DNA of 64,000 nucleotides, taken from positions 5,813,001 through 5,877,000 of the forward strand of contig NZ_CP060201.1 in NCBI RefSeq assembly GCF_013407925.2, read 5' to 3'. Position 1 is the stretch's first letter; every line of letters begins with the position of its first letter. Positions 8,191 to 17,090 of the stretch are shown one piece after another. The position numbers were made by a program, and so were the translations under genes. The notes beneath the pieces are model-generated. The model did no database searches and had not been told where the DNA came from. It worked only from the letters and a program-made list of their open reading frames with translations. The DNA is from Pseudomonas protegens (GTDB taxonomy: Bacteria > Pseudomonadota > Gammaproteobacteria > Pseudomonadales > Pseudomonadaceae).

Positions 8191-9084
8191 ATGGATGCAC
8201 TGACCCGTCGCGGATCACTGGAAATGACCGCCGCGATGCTGATTTCCGGAACCATTGGCTGGTTCGTTCTAGTGTCCGGGCAACCGGTGCTGGACGTGGT
8301 GTTCTGGCGGTGCCTGTTCGGTGCCGGCGCCTTGCTGCTGATTTGCGGCGCTTTCGGTTTTTTACGCAGGAATATTCTGACCCGGCGCAGCCTGTTTCTG
8401 GCCGTGCTCAGTGGCGTGGCGATTGTCGGCAACTGGGTGCTGCTGTTCGGCTCTTATTCCCGGGCCTCGATCGCGATCGGCACCGCGGTGTACAACGTCC
8501 AGCCGTTCATTCTGGTGGCCCTGGGCGCGCTGTTTCTGGGGGAGAAGATCACCCCGCAGAAACTGTTCTGGCTGTGCCTGTCCTTCGCCGGGATGCTGGC
8601 CATCGTCAGCGCCCATGGCGGCGAGGGCGAAACCGGCAATGACTACCTGCTGGGCATCGCTTTAGCCCTGGGCGCGGCGTTGCTGTACGCCTTCGCCGCG
8701 TTGCTGATCAAGCGCCTGAGCGGCACGCCGCCGCATTTGATCGCGCTGATCCAGGTCTGCACCGGGGTGTTGCTGCTGGCGCCCTGGGCCAACCTCGCCG
8801 AACCACCCCAGCAGGCCACGGCCTGGGCCAGCCTGCTGACCCTGGGCATCGTGCATACCGGGGTGATGTATGTGCTGTTGTACGGGGCGATCCAGAAGCT
8901 GCCGACGGCGCTGACCGGGGCCTTGTCCTTCATCTATCCGATCGCGGCGATCTTCGTCGACTGGCTGGCCTTCGGGCATCGCCTGGGACTGCTGCAGTGG
9001 CTGGGCGTCGGCGCGATCCTGCTGGCCGCCGCCGGCATGCAGCAGGGTTGGACCCTCAAGCGCCGGCGCAGCGTTTTGCAGTAA
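8191..9084 (+). CDS. EamA/DMT-family inner-membrane exporter
   Basis: About 297-residue membrane protein with ten predicted hydrophobic segments arranged as two EamA repeats, typical of drug/metabolite transporters that export amino acids or other small molecules. The start region reads TTG ATG ATG; the second ATG (8191) has the best spacing from AGGAG at 8179-8183, but 8188 is also possible. It is divergent from an Lrp/AsnC-family regulator, suggesting control by that protein and a role in metabolite efflux. The substrate cannot be told from the sequence. Confidence 0.88.
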   Translation: MDALTRRGSLEMTAAMLISGTIGWFVLVSGQPVLDVVFWRCLFGAGALLLICGAFGFLRRNILTRRSLFLAVLSGVAIVGNWVLLFGSYSRASIAIGTAVYNVQPFILVALGALFLGEKITPQKLFWLCLSFAGMLAIVSAHGGEGETGNDYLLGIALALGAALLYAFAALLIKRLSGTPPHLIALIQVCTGVLLLAPWANLAEPPQQATAWASLLTLGIVHTGVMYVLLYGAIQKLPTALTGALSFIYPIAAIFVDWLAFGHRLGLLQWLGVGAILLAAAGMQQGWTLKRRRSVLQ

Positions 9085-9117
9085 CCGCAGCAGGCTCGCG
9101 CGCCACCAAACGCTCGG

Positions 9118-9954
9118 TCAGCCGGCTGACACCGGGCTATAGATCCGTGGCGCGTTGCGGTGCGGCACGTGGATCAGGTTCAGGTGGTGCTTGTTGGCCC
9201 ATTGCACGGTCAGTGCGGTGGGTGCCGAGAGGCTGACCAGGGTGCCGAGGCGGGCGCGCACGGCCTTGTGGATCAACTCCAGGCTGCAGCGGCTGGTGAC
9301 CACGGTGAAGCCCTGGTGGCCGTCGATCCCGGCGTTCAGCAGGGCGCCGATCAGCTTGTCCAGGGCGTTGTGGCGGCCGATGTCTTCCTGGCACAGGCGC
9401 ACCTCGCCCAGTTCGTCGAAGTACAGCGCGGCGTGCAGGGCGCCGCTGCTGCGGGCCATGTGCTGGGCCTGTTCGATACGCTCGCGCAGGCCTTGCAGGT
9501 GTTCGGCGGGGGGCAGCGGCGAAGGGTCGAGGATCTGCAGTTGCGGCAGCGCCTGCTCCAGGGCTTCCACGCCGCATAACCCGCAGCCGCTGGTCCCGGC
9601 CATCTGCCGGCGATGGTCCTTGAGGGCCCAGAAGGCCCGGCTGGAAATCTGCACGTCGGCCTGGCAGGCCTGGGGAAAGTGGCTCAGGCGGATGTCGTAG
9701 ATTTCGCTGAGGTCGCTGACGATGTCGTTGGTGATGCTGAAGCCGCGAATGAAATCCTCCAGGTTGCCGGGGGACACCATCATCACCGCCTGGCTCAGGC
9801 CGTTGTAGGTGATCGCCAGGGCGATCTCGGCGGCCAGCGGCGCCTCGGCCACCCCGCCCTCGGGGCTGTATTCGCGATAGGTCACGCGCTGCGGCGCGGG
9901 GGCCGGTGCATTGGCCTCGGGCTGTTGCTCCGATTGTTCGATACGGCAAACCAT
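9118..9954 (-). CDS. fdhD: formate dehydrogenase accessory sulfurtransferase FdhD
   Basis: Cytoplasmic sulfurtransferase (278 residues) that passes sulfur from the cysteine desulfurase IscS to the molybdenum/tungsten bis-MGD cofactor of formate dehydrogenases. The diagnostic cysteine motif appears as SGCGLCG, and RCSLELIHKAV and GFTVVTSRCS match the family. The N-terminal 20 residues are low complexity. It ends a minus-strand group mobA-LysR-fdhD, fitting molybdenum cofactor supply for formate dehydrogenase; the dehydrogenase genes themselves are not in this window. Confidence 0.95.
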   Translation of the reverse strand: MVCRIEQSEQQPEANAPAPAPQRVTYREYSPEGGVAEAPLAAEIALAITYNGLSQAVMMVSPGNLEDFIRGFSITNDIVSDLSEIYDIRLSHFPQACQADVQISSRAFWALKDHRRQMAGTSGCGLCGVEALEQALPQLQILDPSPLPPAEHLQGLRERIEQAQHMARSSGALHAALYFDELGEVRLCQEDIGRHNALDKLIGALLNAGIDGHQGFTVVTSRCSLELIHKAVRARLGTLVSLSAPTALTVQWANKHHLNLIHVPHRNAPRIYSPVSAG

Positions 9955-10008
9955 GACGACACCTCAATACAGTCGATTCACTCCGGGGCACGCTGGCTCC
10001 GGGGGCGT

Positions 10009-10902
10009 TCATTCGCCCTTGATGGCAAAGAGTTTCCTGGCCTCGGCAAAGCACTTTTCGGCAATCGCCGAGCGTGGCTCGGTCTTGCGCATCACCAGCC
10101 CCAGGGGCGCCAGCACGCTGGCATCCGGCAACTGGATAAAGGCCAGGTTGTCGATCGGCGAATCCAGGCCGCTGTCCAGGGGCATGATCGAGCAGCAGAA
10201 GCCTTCGTGAATGGCCTGGAACAGCTGGTAGGTGGAATCGCTTTCCAGGATCGGCGTCGGGTTCAGGCCACGGCTGCGAAAGCTCAGGTCGATGGACTTG
10301 CGATAGTGCATGCCGGTGCTGAGCATGCCCAGGGGCAGCTCGGCGGCGTCTTCCCAGCTCATCTCAGTGCCTTTGAAATGAAAGTGCCGGGTGTCGTAGA
10401 GCAGGCCGACCCGGGTCTCGCCGATCTCGAAGAAGTCCAGGTAGTGGGGGTTGACGTGGTCCAGGTAGCAGACCCCGAGGTCCAGCTGGTTGTTGCCGAT
10501 GTCCTCGATGATCCGGTCGGAGCTGGCGGACGACAGGCTGAACTTGAGCTCGGGAAAGCTCGCCGAGAGCTTCTGCACATAGCTGATGGGGTTGAAGCCG
10601 CTCAGCGGCACCAGGCCCAGGCGCAGGTTGCCCACCAGTTGCCCACGGCAGGCGGCGGCCTCGGCGAACAGCCCGTCATGGGCCGCCAGCAGGGTCTTGG
10701 CCCAGGCCAGGACCCGCTCGCCGGCCTCGGTGAAACCTTCGAAACGCTGGCCGCGGGTCACCAGGATCAGGTCCAGTTCGTCCTCCAGGTTGCGCAGGCG
10801 CATGGACAGGGTCGGCTGGGTGATGTGGCAGCGCGCGGCGGCCTGGCCGAAGTGCCGGGTCTGCTCCAGGGCGATCAGAAACTTGAGTTGCTTGATGTCC
10901 AA
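10009..10902 (-). CDS. LysR-family transcriptional regulator near fdhD
   Basis: LysR-type regulator of about 297 residues, with N-terminal winged helix (QLKFLIALEQTRHFGQAAARCHITQPTLSMRLRNLE, read in pieces) and a periplasmic-binding-protein-like effector domain. The start is placed at a TTG (10902) because the protein then begins at the conserved LDIKQLKFL; an in-frame ATG at 10959 would add 19 residues. It lies 54 bp upstream of fdhD on the same strand and may control formate dehydrogenase or molybdenum-related genes, which is inference from position only. Confidence 0.9.
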   Translation of the reverse strand: MDIKQLKFLIALEQTRHFGQAAARCHITQPTLSMRLRNLEDELDLILVTRGQRFEGFTEAGERVLAWAKTLLAAHDGLFAEAAACRGQLVGNLRLGLVPLSGFNPISYVQKLSASFPELKFSLSSASSDRIIEDIGNNQLDLGVCYLDHVNPHYLDFFEIGETRVGLLYDTRHFHFKGTEMSWEDAAELPLGMLSTGMHYRKSIDLSFRSRGLNPTPILESDSTYQLFQAIHEGFCCSIMPLDSGLDSPIDNLAFIQLPDASVLAPLGLVMRKTEPRSAIAEKCFAEARKLFAIKGE

Positions 10903-11010
10903 GATGGCACCTGTAGTGGGAAAAAACGGCGTCAGTAATAACGCAGGTGTTGCGCCCATGGAAAGGCTTGCAGCCTGGCCGGGCTGCCTCCCTGGCCAGC
11001 GCCGCGCTGT

Positions 11011-11625
11011 TCAGGCCAAGGGCTTGGGGCCTGTTTCAGACAGTAGTTCAGGGGTGTTGAAGTTGCTCAGCCGCGGATCGTCGGCGGCGCAGGGCAAAGG
11101 CTTCAGGCCGTGGGTGGCGAGGGCCCGCAGCAGGCTGCGCTCGCCGTGGTCCCAGGCCTGGCGCAGATCACCCAGCAGCGCCGTGGGCATCAGGCTGAAC
11201 ATCGGCTGCCATTGCCCGGCCTGCTGCACCATCACCGGCCTTGCGTCGTTGTCGCGGGCATCCAGCAGGGCCTGGATCAGCGCCGCGTCGATCCGCGGTG
11301 CATCGCAGGCCAGCACCAGCAGCCAGGGATGCCGGGCCGCCGCGAGGCCGGCCAGGACGCCGGCCATGGGACCGGGAAAGTCCGCCTGCTGATCGGCCAC
11401 TAAGCGATCGGCATAAGGCCGGTACTGCTCGGCGTTGCGGTTGCAGGAAATGATCAGGTCGTCGCTGAAGGGCCGAACCACTGCCTGCACATGGGCAATC
11501 AAGGGGCGGCCCTGCCACGCTACCAGCCCCTTGTCACGCCCGCCCATGCGCGCGCCGCGCCCCCCCGCCAGCAGCAGGATCGAGCAGGGCGGTGAGAGGG
11601 GCGGGGCTGGGTGGGTCGGGGTCAT
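11011..11625 (-). CDS. mobA: molybdenum cofactor guanylyltransferase MobA
   Basis: Cytoplasmic enzyme of 204 residues that transfers GMP from GTP to molybdopterin to make the MGD cofactor. The family nucleotide-binding motif LLAGGRGARMGGRDKGL is intact near the N terminus, followed by DFPGPMAGVLAGL and LACDAPRID. The ATG at 11625 was chosen because it leaves a short lead before the GTP-binding loop; an ATG 22 codons upstream is less likely. Its neighbour fdhD uses the product cofactor. Confidence 0.94.
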   Translation of the reverse strand: MTPTHPAPPLSPPCSILLLAGGRGARMGGRDKGLVAWQGRPLIAHVQAVVRPFSDDLIISCNRNAEQYRPYADRLVADQQADFPGPMAGVLAGLAAARHPWLLVLACDAPRIDAALIQALLDARDNDARPVMVQQAGQWQPMFSLMPTALLGDLRQAWDHGERSLLRALATHGLKPLPCAADDPRLSNFNTPELLSETGPKPLA

Positions 11626-11755
11626 GGTCGAGGGGCTATCCGGTGAGTGGCGCGAACCATCGCATGGTCTTTCGAACGCGTCCAATCGCAAGTGTTGAAA
11701 GGCTGATTGACCCGGCTTATTGGCACCAGGGGCTGGTCAGTGTTGCGTGCGCCGC

Positions 11756-12799
11756 CTAGATCTTCCAGTGCCGGGCGCTCTTGCCCAGGCGCTGGCGCAT
11801 CTCGCCCAGGGTCGCGGCCAGTTGCCGGGTCAGCAGCCGGTAACCGTCCAGGGCCGAATACACCGGCGCTTCCAGGGCGTTTTCGGCGCGGCCTTCCAGG
11901 GCTTTTTCCAGGCGCTGGGTGACCCCCGATTGCAGGGCCCGGGCCATGCCGATCAGTTGCACGCGGATCTGCCGGTGCTCGGCCTTGAGCAGCCGTTGCA
12001 TCTGCGCCATGGCCTGCGGGTCGCTGGCGTCGGGGCGGGTGTTGCCGAGGATCTCCAGGGTGCTGATGCACATCCGCAGGTTGCGCTGGATGGCGTCCAG
12101 TTCGGTCATGGAGATGCGCACTTCCTTGGACACCGACGGCATCAGCGAGCGCAGTTGCAGCATGGCGGCGTTGACCCGGCCCAGGAGCTTGAGGTGTTCG
12201 TCGTCGGTCACCGACTGACCCTGGACGATCCGCCCGTAGAGCTGGGCGCAGTCGCGCAGGGCGCTGGCCAGGGTGTAGCGCCAGGAGTACACCGCGTACA
12301 GCGGAATGGCGAAGGAAAACGCCAGGGCCAGGGCAATCCCGATGAGGATGTCCACCGCGCGCCACAGGCCGTCGCTGACCTGGTTGTCGCCGTGGCCGGC
12401 GACGATGAACACGGTGATCGCCGCCAGCAGCGCGGTGTAGCCGCCCTTGCCGATGGCGTGATAGGAAAAGTAGCCGCACACCGCCGACATCCCCAGGTAG
12501 GTCAGCCAGGGCTGGCCGAAGTACGCCTGCTGCACCACCAGCACCAGGCCGACCCCGGCGCCCACCAGGGTGCCGATGGCCCGCTCGGCGGCTTTCTTGC
12601 CGATGTTGCCGTGGTGCTGCAGGCCGCCGATCACCACCAGCATGGTCACCGAGGCCCACTCGCCGTGGGGCAGGTTGAGGCCGGTGGTCAGGAGGATGGT
12701 GGCGATCAGGCCGAGGGCGACCCGCACCGCGTGGATCAGCCGGGCGTGACGGTAGCGCCGGTACGGGTCCAGCACGGGACGCAGCAGGCGCCGCAGCAA
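11756..12799 (-). CDS. FUSC-family (aromatic acid exporter-like) membrane protein
   Basis: Inner-membrane protein of about 347 residues: a six-segment hydrophobic N-terminal half (about 20-175, including GNIGKKAAERAIGTLVGAGVG) and a soluble alpha-helical C-terminal half. This matches FUSC proteins such as YccS and the short aromatic-acid exporters. The start is uncertain: the frame stays open upstream with no ATG, and the TTG at 12799 is only the best available initiation codon. The transported substrate is unknown. Confidence 0.85.
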   Translation of the reverse strand: MLRRLLRPVLDPYRRYRHARLIHAVRVALGLIATILLTTGLNLPHGEWASVTMLVVIGGLQHHGNIGKKAAERAIGTLVGAGVGLVLVVQQAYFGQPWLTYLGMSAVCGYFSYHAIGKGGYTALLAAITVFIVAGHGDNQVSDGLWRAVDILIGIALALAFSFAIPLYAVYSWRYTLASALRDCAQLYGRIVQGQSVTDDEHLKLLGRVNAAMLQLRSLMPSVSKEVRISMTELDAIQRNLRMCISTLEILGNTRPDASDPQAMAQMQRLLKAEHRQIRVQLIGMARALQSGVTQRLEKALEGRAENALEAPVYSALDGYRLLTRQLAATLGEMRQRLGKSARHWKI

Positions 12800-12919
12800 G
12801 GGCGGCAGGGTGAGGCTTGGCAGGAAATTGAACGGGCCCAGACCGGTTTCTCCAATCGCGGATTGAGTGGCTGAATCAGTGGCCGGGACGCGCCGCGTGG
12901 CGAGCCCCGGCCAGGCGCT

Positions 12920-14545
12920 TCAGAAAATGTAGTCGGTGGTCAGGAAGCTGGAGTCACGGTTGCGGATGATGTCACTGATCAGCTGTTTGTTGCGCTCCTG
13001 GAACTTGGTCGCCACCAGGGTGCGGATCGAGAAAGTGCGCAACGCATCATGCACCGACAGCGTGCCCTCGGCGGAGTTCTTGCGACCGTTGAAGGGGAAG
13101 GTGTCCGGGCCGCGCTGGCACTGGGCGTTGATGTTGATCCGCCCGACCTGGTTGGCGAAGGTGTCCACCAGCCGGCCGATCACCGCCGGGTCGCTGCCGA
13201 ACAGGCTCAGTTGCTGGCCGAAGTCCGATTCCAGGACGTAGTCGATCACCGTGTCCAGGTCGCGGTAGGGCACGATCGGCACCACCGGGCCGAACTGCTC
13301 CTCGTGGTAGACGCGCATCTGCGGGGTCACCGGGTACAGCAGCGCCGGGTAGAAGAACGACGCCCGCGACTCGCCGCCATGGGGGTTCACCACCTGGGCG
13401 TCGTGGGCCTGGGCATCGGCCACCAGGGCGTGCAGGTAATCGACCTTGGTGTTTTCCGGCAGCGGCGTCAGGGCCACCCCCGGCTCCCAGGGCATGCCCG
13501 GCTTGAGGGTTTGCAGCTTGGCGTTGAACTGCTCGATGAAGCGCTCGACCACGGCTTCGTGGACGAACAGGATCTTCAGCGCGGTGCAGCGCTGGCCGTT
13601 GAACGACAGCGCGCCGGTGACGGCCTCGCTGACCGCGTTGTCCAGGTCGGCATCGGGCAGCACGATCCCCGGGTTCTTCGCGTCCAGGCCCAGGGCCGCG
13701 CGCAGGCGGTGGGGCTTGGGGTGGAGTTTCTTCAGGTCGCTGGCGGCCTTGTTGGTGCCGATGAAGGCGAAGATGTCGATCTTGCCGCTGGCCATCAGCG
13801 CGCTGACGGTCTCGCGGCCGCTGCCGTAGATGACGTTGATCACCCCGGCCGGGAAGCTGTCGCGGAAGGCTTCCAGCAATGGCCGGATCAGCAGCACGCC
13901 GAGCTTGGCCGGCTTGAACACCACGGTGTTGCCCATGATCAGCGCCGGGATCAGGGTGGTGAAGGTCTCGTTCAGCGGGTAGTTGTAGGGGCCCATGCAC
14001 AGGGCCACGCCCAGGGGCACGCGGCGGATCTGGCCGAGGGTGTCCTGCTCCAGTTCGAAGCGGCTGGAGCGCCGGTCCAGTTCCTTGAGCGCGCCGATGG
14101 TGTCGACGATGTAGTCGCAGGTGCGGTCGAACTCTTTTTCCGAGTCCTTGAGGTTCTTGCCGATTTCCCACATCAGCAGCCTGACCACCGCCGTGCGCTG
14201 CTCGCGCATGCGCGCCAGGAAGGCTTCCACGTGCTGGATGCGCTCGGCCACGCGCATCGTTGGCCAGGCGCCCTGGCCACGGTCGTAGGCGCGCACCGCG
14301 GCGTCCAGGGCGCTGAGGGCGGTGTCGGCGTCCAGCAGCGGCGTGCTGCCGAGGATCACTTGCCGGTCGCCGTCGGCGCCGCTCAGGTAGATCGGGCTGC
14401 GGACCTGGGCCAGGGGGCCGTTCCAGGTGCGCAGTTCACCGTCCACCAGGTAGTCGCGCTGCTCCACCGGTTCGGGCAGGCGATAGGCTTCGGGGATGTC
14501 GGCGGCAGCGGGAAACAGGTTGGTGAGGACATTGGCTGTGGTCAT
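12920..14545 (-). CDS. GapN-like aldehyde dehydrogenase (annotated in relatives as NADP-dependent glyceraldehyde-3-phosphate dehydrogenase)
   Basis: Aldehyde dehydrogenase superfamily protein of 541 residues, longer than usual (about 480-500) through an N-terminal extension. The nucleophilic cysteine is Cys320 in FNGQRCTAL and the coenzyme-binding segment MGPYNYPLNE is present, as is FKPAKLG. The canonical general-base motif E-L-G-G-K is replaced by LGLDAKNP (about residues 284-291), so the usual glutamate is absent or displaced. It is therefore recognisable by fold but may use altered chemistry. The ATG at 14545 is the natural start. It stands alone between a FUSC gene and an AraC-type regulator. 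Confidence 0.88.
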   Translation of the reverse strand: MTTANVLTNLFPAAADIPEAYRLPEPVEQRDYLVDGELRTWNGPLAQVRSPIYLSGADGDRQVILGSTPLLDADTALSALDAAVRAYDRGQGAWPTMRVAERIQHVEAFLARMREQRTAVVRLLMWEIGKNLKDSEKEFDRTCDYIVDTIGALKELDRRSSRFELEQDTLGQIRRVPLGVALCMGPYNYPLNETFTTLIPALIMGNTVVFKPAKLGVLLIRPLLEAFRDSFPAGVINVIYGSGRETVSALMASGKIDIFAFIGTNKAASDLKKLHPKPHRLRAALGLDAKNPGIVLPDADLDNAVSEAVTGALSFNGQRCTALKILFVHEAVVERFIEQFNAKLQTLKPGMPWEPGVALTPLPENTKVDYLHALVADAQAHDAQVVNPHGGESRASFFYPALLYPVTPQMRVYHEEQFGPVVPIVPYRDLDTVIDYVLESDFGQQLSLFGSDPAVIGRLVDTFANQVGRININAQCQRGPDTFPFNGRKNSAEGTLSVHDALRTFSIRTLVATKFQERNKQLISDIIRNRDSSFLTTDYIF

Positions 14546-14685
14546 GACTCTACCCCGTGTTGGAAATGGCTCCGGCGCGGATGACAGTGGCGCCATCGCT
14601 CCCAGGTTTATACGCCTGAATGGGCCGCGCCTTCAGCAGTTTCTGCGGTCGGCGCGCAGGCGGTCACGGATCGAGATTAAACGTT

Positions 14686-15723
14686 TCAGCTGCTGCCCAG
14701 CAACTGCCGGATCAGGCTTGGGGTGCTGCCGGTCCAGCGCTTGAAGGAACGGCGGAAATTGGCCGGATCATTGAAGTTCAGGTACTCGGCGACCGCCTCG
14801 TTGCTCCAGCCCCTGATCTGGTACAGGTACAGCGCCACCTGCTTGCGCACCCGGTCCACCTGTTGCTGGTAGCCGCTGTGGTGCTTGCTCAACTTGCGCT
14901 TGAGGGTCGCCGGGCTCATGGCGAAGGCCTGGGCGGTCTGTTCCAGGCTCGGCGCCTGTCGCACGTTGGCTTGCAGATAGCGCTCCAGGGCATCGAGAAA
15001 GCTGCAGGAAAAGCCCAGCTGGCGCAGGTGTTCGCCGGCCTCCAGGCGCGCCACCTGGCCGGCGGTGGCCGAGGCCCCGGGCCAGGGCCGGGTCAGGTAT
15101 TGCCTTGGGATGCGCATCAGGTCCAGGGGCCGCCGGAACTGGGTCTGTTCCCCCAGGTGCACCCAGTACTGCTCGACATAGCGTGGTTCGGCATGGCTGA
15201 AGCTGCATTCCCAGGGCAGGCGCTGGCCGGCCAGCCACTGACTCATGGCCACCAGGGCGGTCATGCTGGCCTCCAGCAGGAAGCGCCCGTGCTCGCCGGC
15301 GCCGCAGCTGTCCAGCCAGTAGCAGTAGGCGTGCTGCTCGTCCAGCACCAGGCGCGGGCTGAGCAAGGGGCTGAGCAGGGCCTGCTGCTGCACCAGGACG
15401 TCCAGGGCCTGCTGCAGGTTCTGCGCGTGCCGCAGGGCGTGGCTGGCGGCGCCGTAATGCCCGGGCAGCAGGCGCTGGCCGAACAGGAAGCTGCTGTCGT
15501 CGGCGTCCAGCAGGCGCCGGCTGTTGCCGATCAGCGCCAGGAACTGCTGTGGGCTGAGGCGGGTCTGCCCGGCCAGGATGTCCTCGTGGAACAGCCCGGT
15601 GCCGCGCAGCAGGCGGTGGCTGTCGATGTCCCGGGACAACGCCAGGTCGATCAGAGATGCCGGTTGATAGTGCCCGGGGATAAACCGCGTATCGGCTTCG
15701 TACCAATGGGTCTTGACGGTCAT
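14686..15723 (-). CDS. AraC-family transcriptional regulator (OruR/ArgR-like, AraC_binding_2 type)
   Basis: Regulator of 345 residues with a long N-terminal ligand-binding/dimerisation region typical of the OruR group and a C-terminal AraC double helix-turn-helix (about 245-340: SLEQTAQAFAMSPATLKRKL and VAEYLNFNDPANFRRSFKRW). The start ATG lies 9 bp after the stop of a GGDEF-like gene, so the two are co-transcribed. Its targets may include the flanking aldehyde dehydrogenase gene downstream, but this is only positional. Confidence 0.9.
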   Translation of the reverse strand: MTVKTHWYEADTRFIPGHYQPASLIDLALSRDIDSHRLLRGTGLFHEDILAGQTRLSPQQFLALIGNSRRLLDADDSSFLFGQRLLPGHYGAASHALRHAQNLQQALDVLVQQQALLSPLLSPRLVLDEQHAYCYWLDSCGAGEHGRFLLEASMTALVAMSQWLAGQRLPWECSFSHAEPRYVEQYWVHLGEQTQFRRPLDLMRIPRQYLTRPWPGASATAGQVARLEAGEHLRQLGFSCSFLDALERYLQANVRQAPSLEQTAQAFAMSPATLKRKLSKHHSGYQQQVDRVRKQVALYLYQIRGWSNEAVAEYLNFNDPANFRRSFKRWTGSTPSLIRQLLGSS

Positions 15724-15732
15724 GACGGCGCC

Positions 15733-16647
15733 TCAGGCGGTTTTCGCCAGGGGCTGCTTGGCCCGGGCCAGGGCCAGATTGAGGCGCTTGAGCAGGCCCT
15801 CGGGGGTTTCCTCCAGGGCCATCACCACTGCGGTGCTGGCCGCCAGGTACAGGCGCTCGCCGTGTTGCCGGGTCTTGTGTGCCAGGCCCTGCACCGCCTG
15901 TTGCAGCTCCAGGGCCAGCAGCCGGGCCTGGCTCTCGCCGGTGTTGGGCAACAGCACCACGAAGCGGTCGCCGGCCAGCCGGCACAGCAGGTCCTGGCGC
16001 CGCAGGTTGAGCAGCAGCACATGGCTCAGGGCCTGCAGCACCGCATCGCCTTCGGCGTGGCCGTAGTTCTGGTTGATCGCGGCGAAATGGTCCAGGTCCA
16101 GGGCCAGCAACGACAGCGGCTGTTGTTGGCGGCGACTGTCTTCCAGGCTGGCGGCCAGCTCGCGCTTGAGGTAGTCGGCGCCGGCCAGCGGCGTGAGCTT
16201 GTCGAACTGCCGGTGCTCGCGAAACAGCCGTTCCTTCTTTTCCATCTGCGCGCTGATGGCCAGCTGTTCGCGGTGCCAGTGGTAGATGCCGATGGTCAGC
16301 AGGATCATGCCGATGGGCATCGGCCCGGACTCCAGCCAATGGTCCCAGGTGATGCTGGCGGGCAGGCGAATGAACTCGTCGAGGCTGTCGATCCACCAGG
16401 AAAAGAAAATGCAGCTCAGGCCCAGGGCCAGGTAGTTGGTGACCCGGCCGGCGGGGCGGCTCTTGAGCACCAGCCCCAACCAGACCAGGGCCAGCAGCGC
16501 CGAACCGCCCTCGCCGATGATGTCCAGCCATTGCCACTCGCTGACCGATTTCAGGCTGCCGCAGGCCAGGTGCAGCAACAGCCCGGCATTGGCCGCCAGC
16601 AACAGCGCGGCGAGTTTCCAGCGGTGGGGTTTGAGCACGCAGAACAT
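15733..16647 (-). CDS. membrane protein with degenerate GGDEF domain (probable c-di-GMP receptor)
   Basis: Protein of 304 residues with about four N-terminal transmembrane segments (roughly 10-125) and a C-terminal GGDEF-fold domain (about 150-295). The active-site signature reads AGDRF instead of GGDEF, so cyclase activity is unlikely. The inhibitory-site motif RxxD is kept as RRQD exactly five residues before it, which suggests it can still bind c-di-GMP. LDLDHFAAINQNYGHAEGD matches the metal/nucleotide segment of the family. It precedes the AraC-type regulator by 9 bp and may pass a membrane or c-di-GMP signal into that unit. Confidence 0.87.
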   Translation of the reverse strand: MFCVLKPHRWKLAALLLAANAGLLLHLACGSLKSVSEWQWLDIIGEGGSALLALVWLGLVLKSRPAGRVTNYLALGLSCIFFSWWIDSLDEFIRLPASITWDHWLESGPMPIGMILLTIGIYHWHREQLAISAQMEKKERLFREHRQFDKLTPLAGADYLKRELAASLEDSRRQQQPLSLLALDLDHFAAINQNYGHAEGDAVLQALSHVLLLNLRRQDLLCRLAGDRFVVLLPNTGESQARLLALELQQAVQGLAHKTRQHGERLYLAASTAVVMALEETPEGLLKRLNLALARAKQPLAKTA

Positions 16648-16796
16648 GGCCGCGATCCTTTTGCCAAGTGTGAGAGGGCGCCAGCACAGCAGATGTTTGT
16701 GACGGTGGGGTGACAGCGGAAAAAACCGTCGAGGGGTCGAATCAGCTCAGGGTTCAGGCGTTTTTTTTTGCTGGATGGGGCCGCCTCGAGGGCCTC

Positions 16797-16928
16797 TTCG
16801 CGGGCAAGCCCGCTCCTACGGTGCGGCGGGGGCGCCACGGATGTGTAGGAGCCGGCTTGCCGGCGAAGGGGCCCGCAAGACCTGCACCCGGCGGGGGATG
16901 GCTTTCGCGGGCCGGCCCGCTCCTGCGG
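16797..16928. repeat. cluster of three Pseudomonas REP palindromes
   Basis: Three REP units lie between the GGDEF gene and the phytate cluster: 16797-16819 (TTCGCGGGCAAGCCCGCTCC core), 16845-16867 in opposite orientation (GGAGCCGGCTTGCCGGCGAA) and 16903-16928 (GCGGGCCGGCCCGCTCCTGC). The first two form an inverted pair able to fold into one long cruciform. The remainder of the 16648-17090 gap contains a T9 run near 16761 and the Pho-box-like site at 16999-17016. Confidence 0.85.
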
Positions 16929-16998
16929 GGGTCAATTCAGCTCATTTGTCGGGGCGCTACCCGGGGAATGGGGCGTTTTCGCCTGTGGTCGCCCAGGC

Positions 16999-17016
16999 CT
17001 GTCACAGAACCGTCAT
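16999..17016 (+). promoter_or_regulatory. Pho-box-like site before phytate receptor/phytase
   Basis: CTGTCAC-AGAA-CCGTCAT is two 7-bp direct repeats with the 11-bp period of PhoB binding sites (consensus half CTGTCAT). It ends 74 bp before the receptor ATG. A weak -10-like TAGCGT follows at 17027-17032. Phosphate-starvation control fits the phytase encoded downstream. Confidence 0.65.
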
Positions 17017-17090
17017 TCGCCAACCCTAGCGTGCCCTCCCAGTTGCCGGGCCCCTTGCCCGGCGTTGGCGGACTCTTGGGGAGGAACCTC

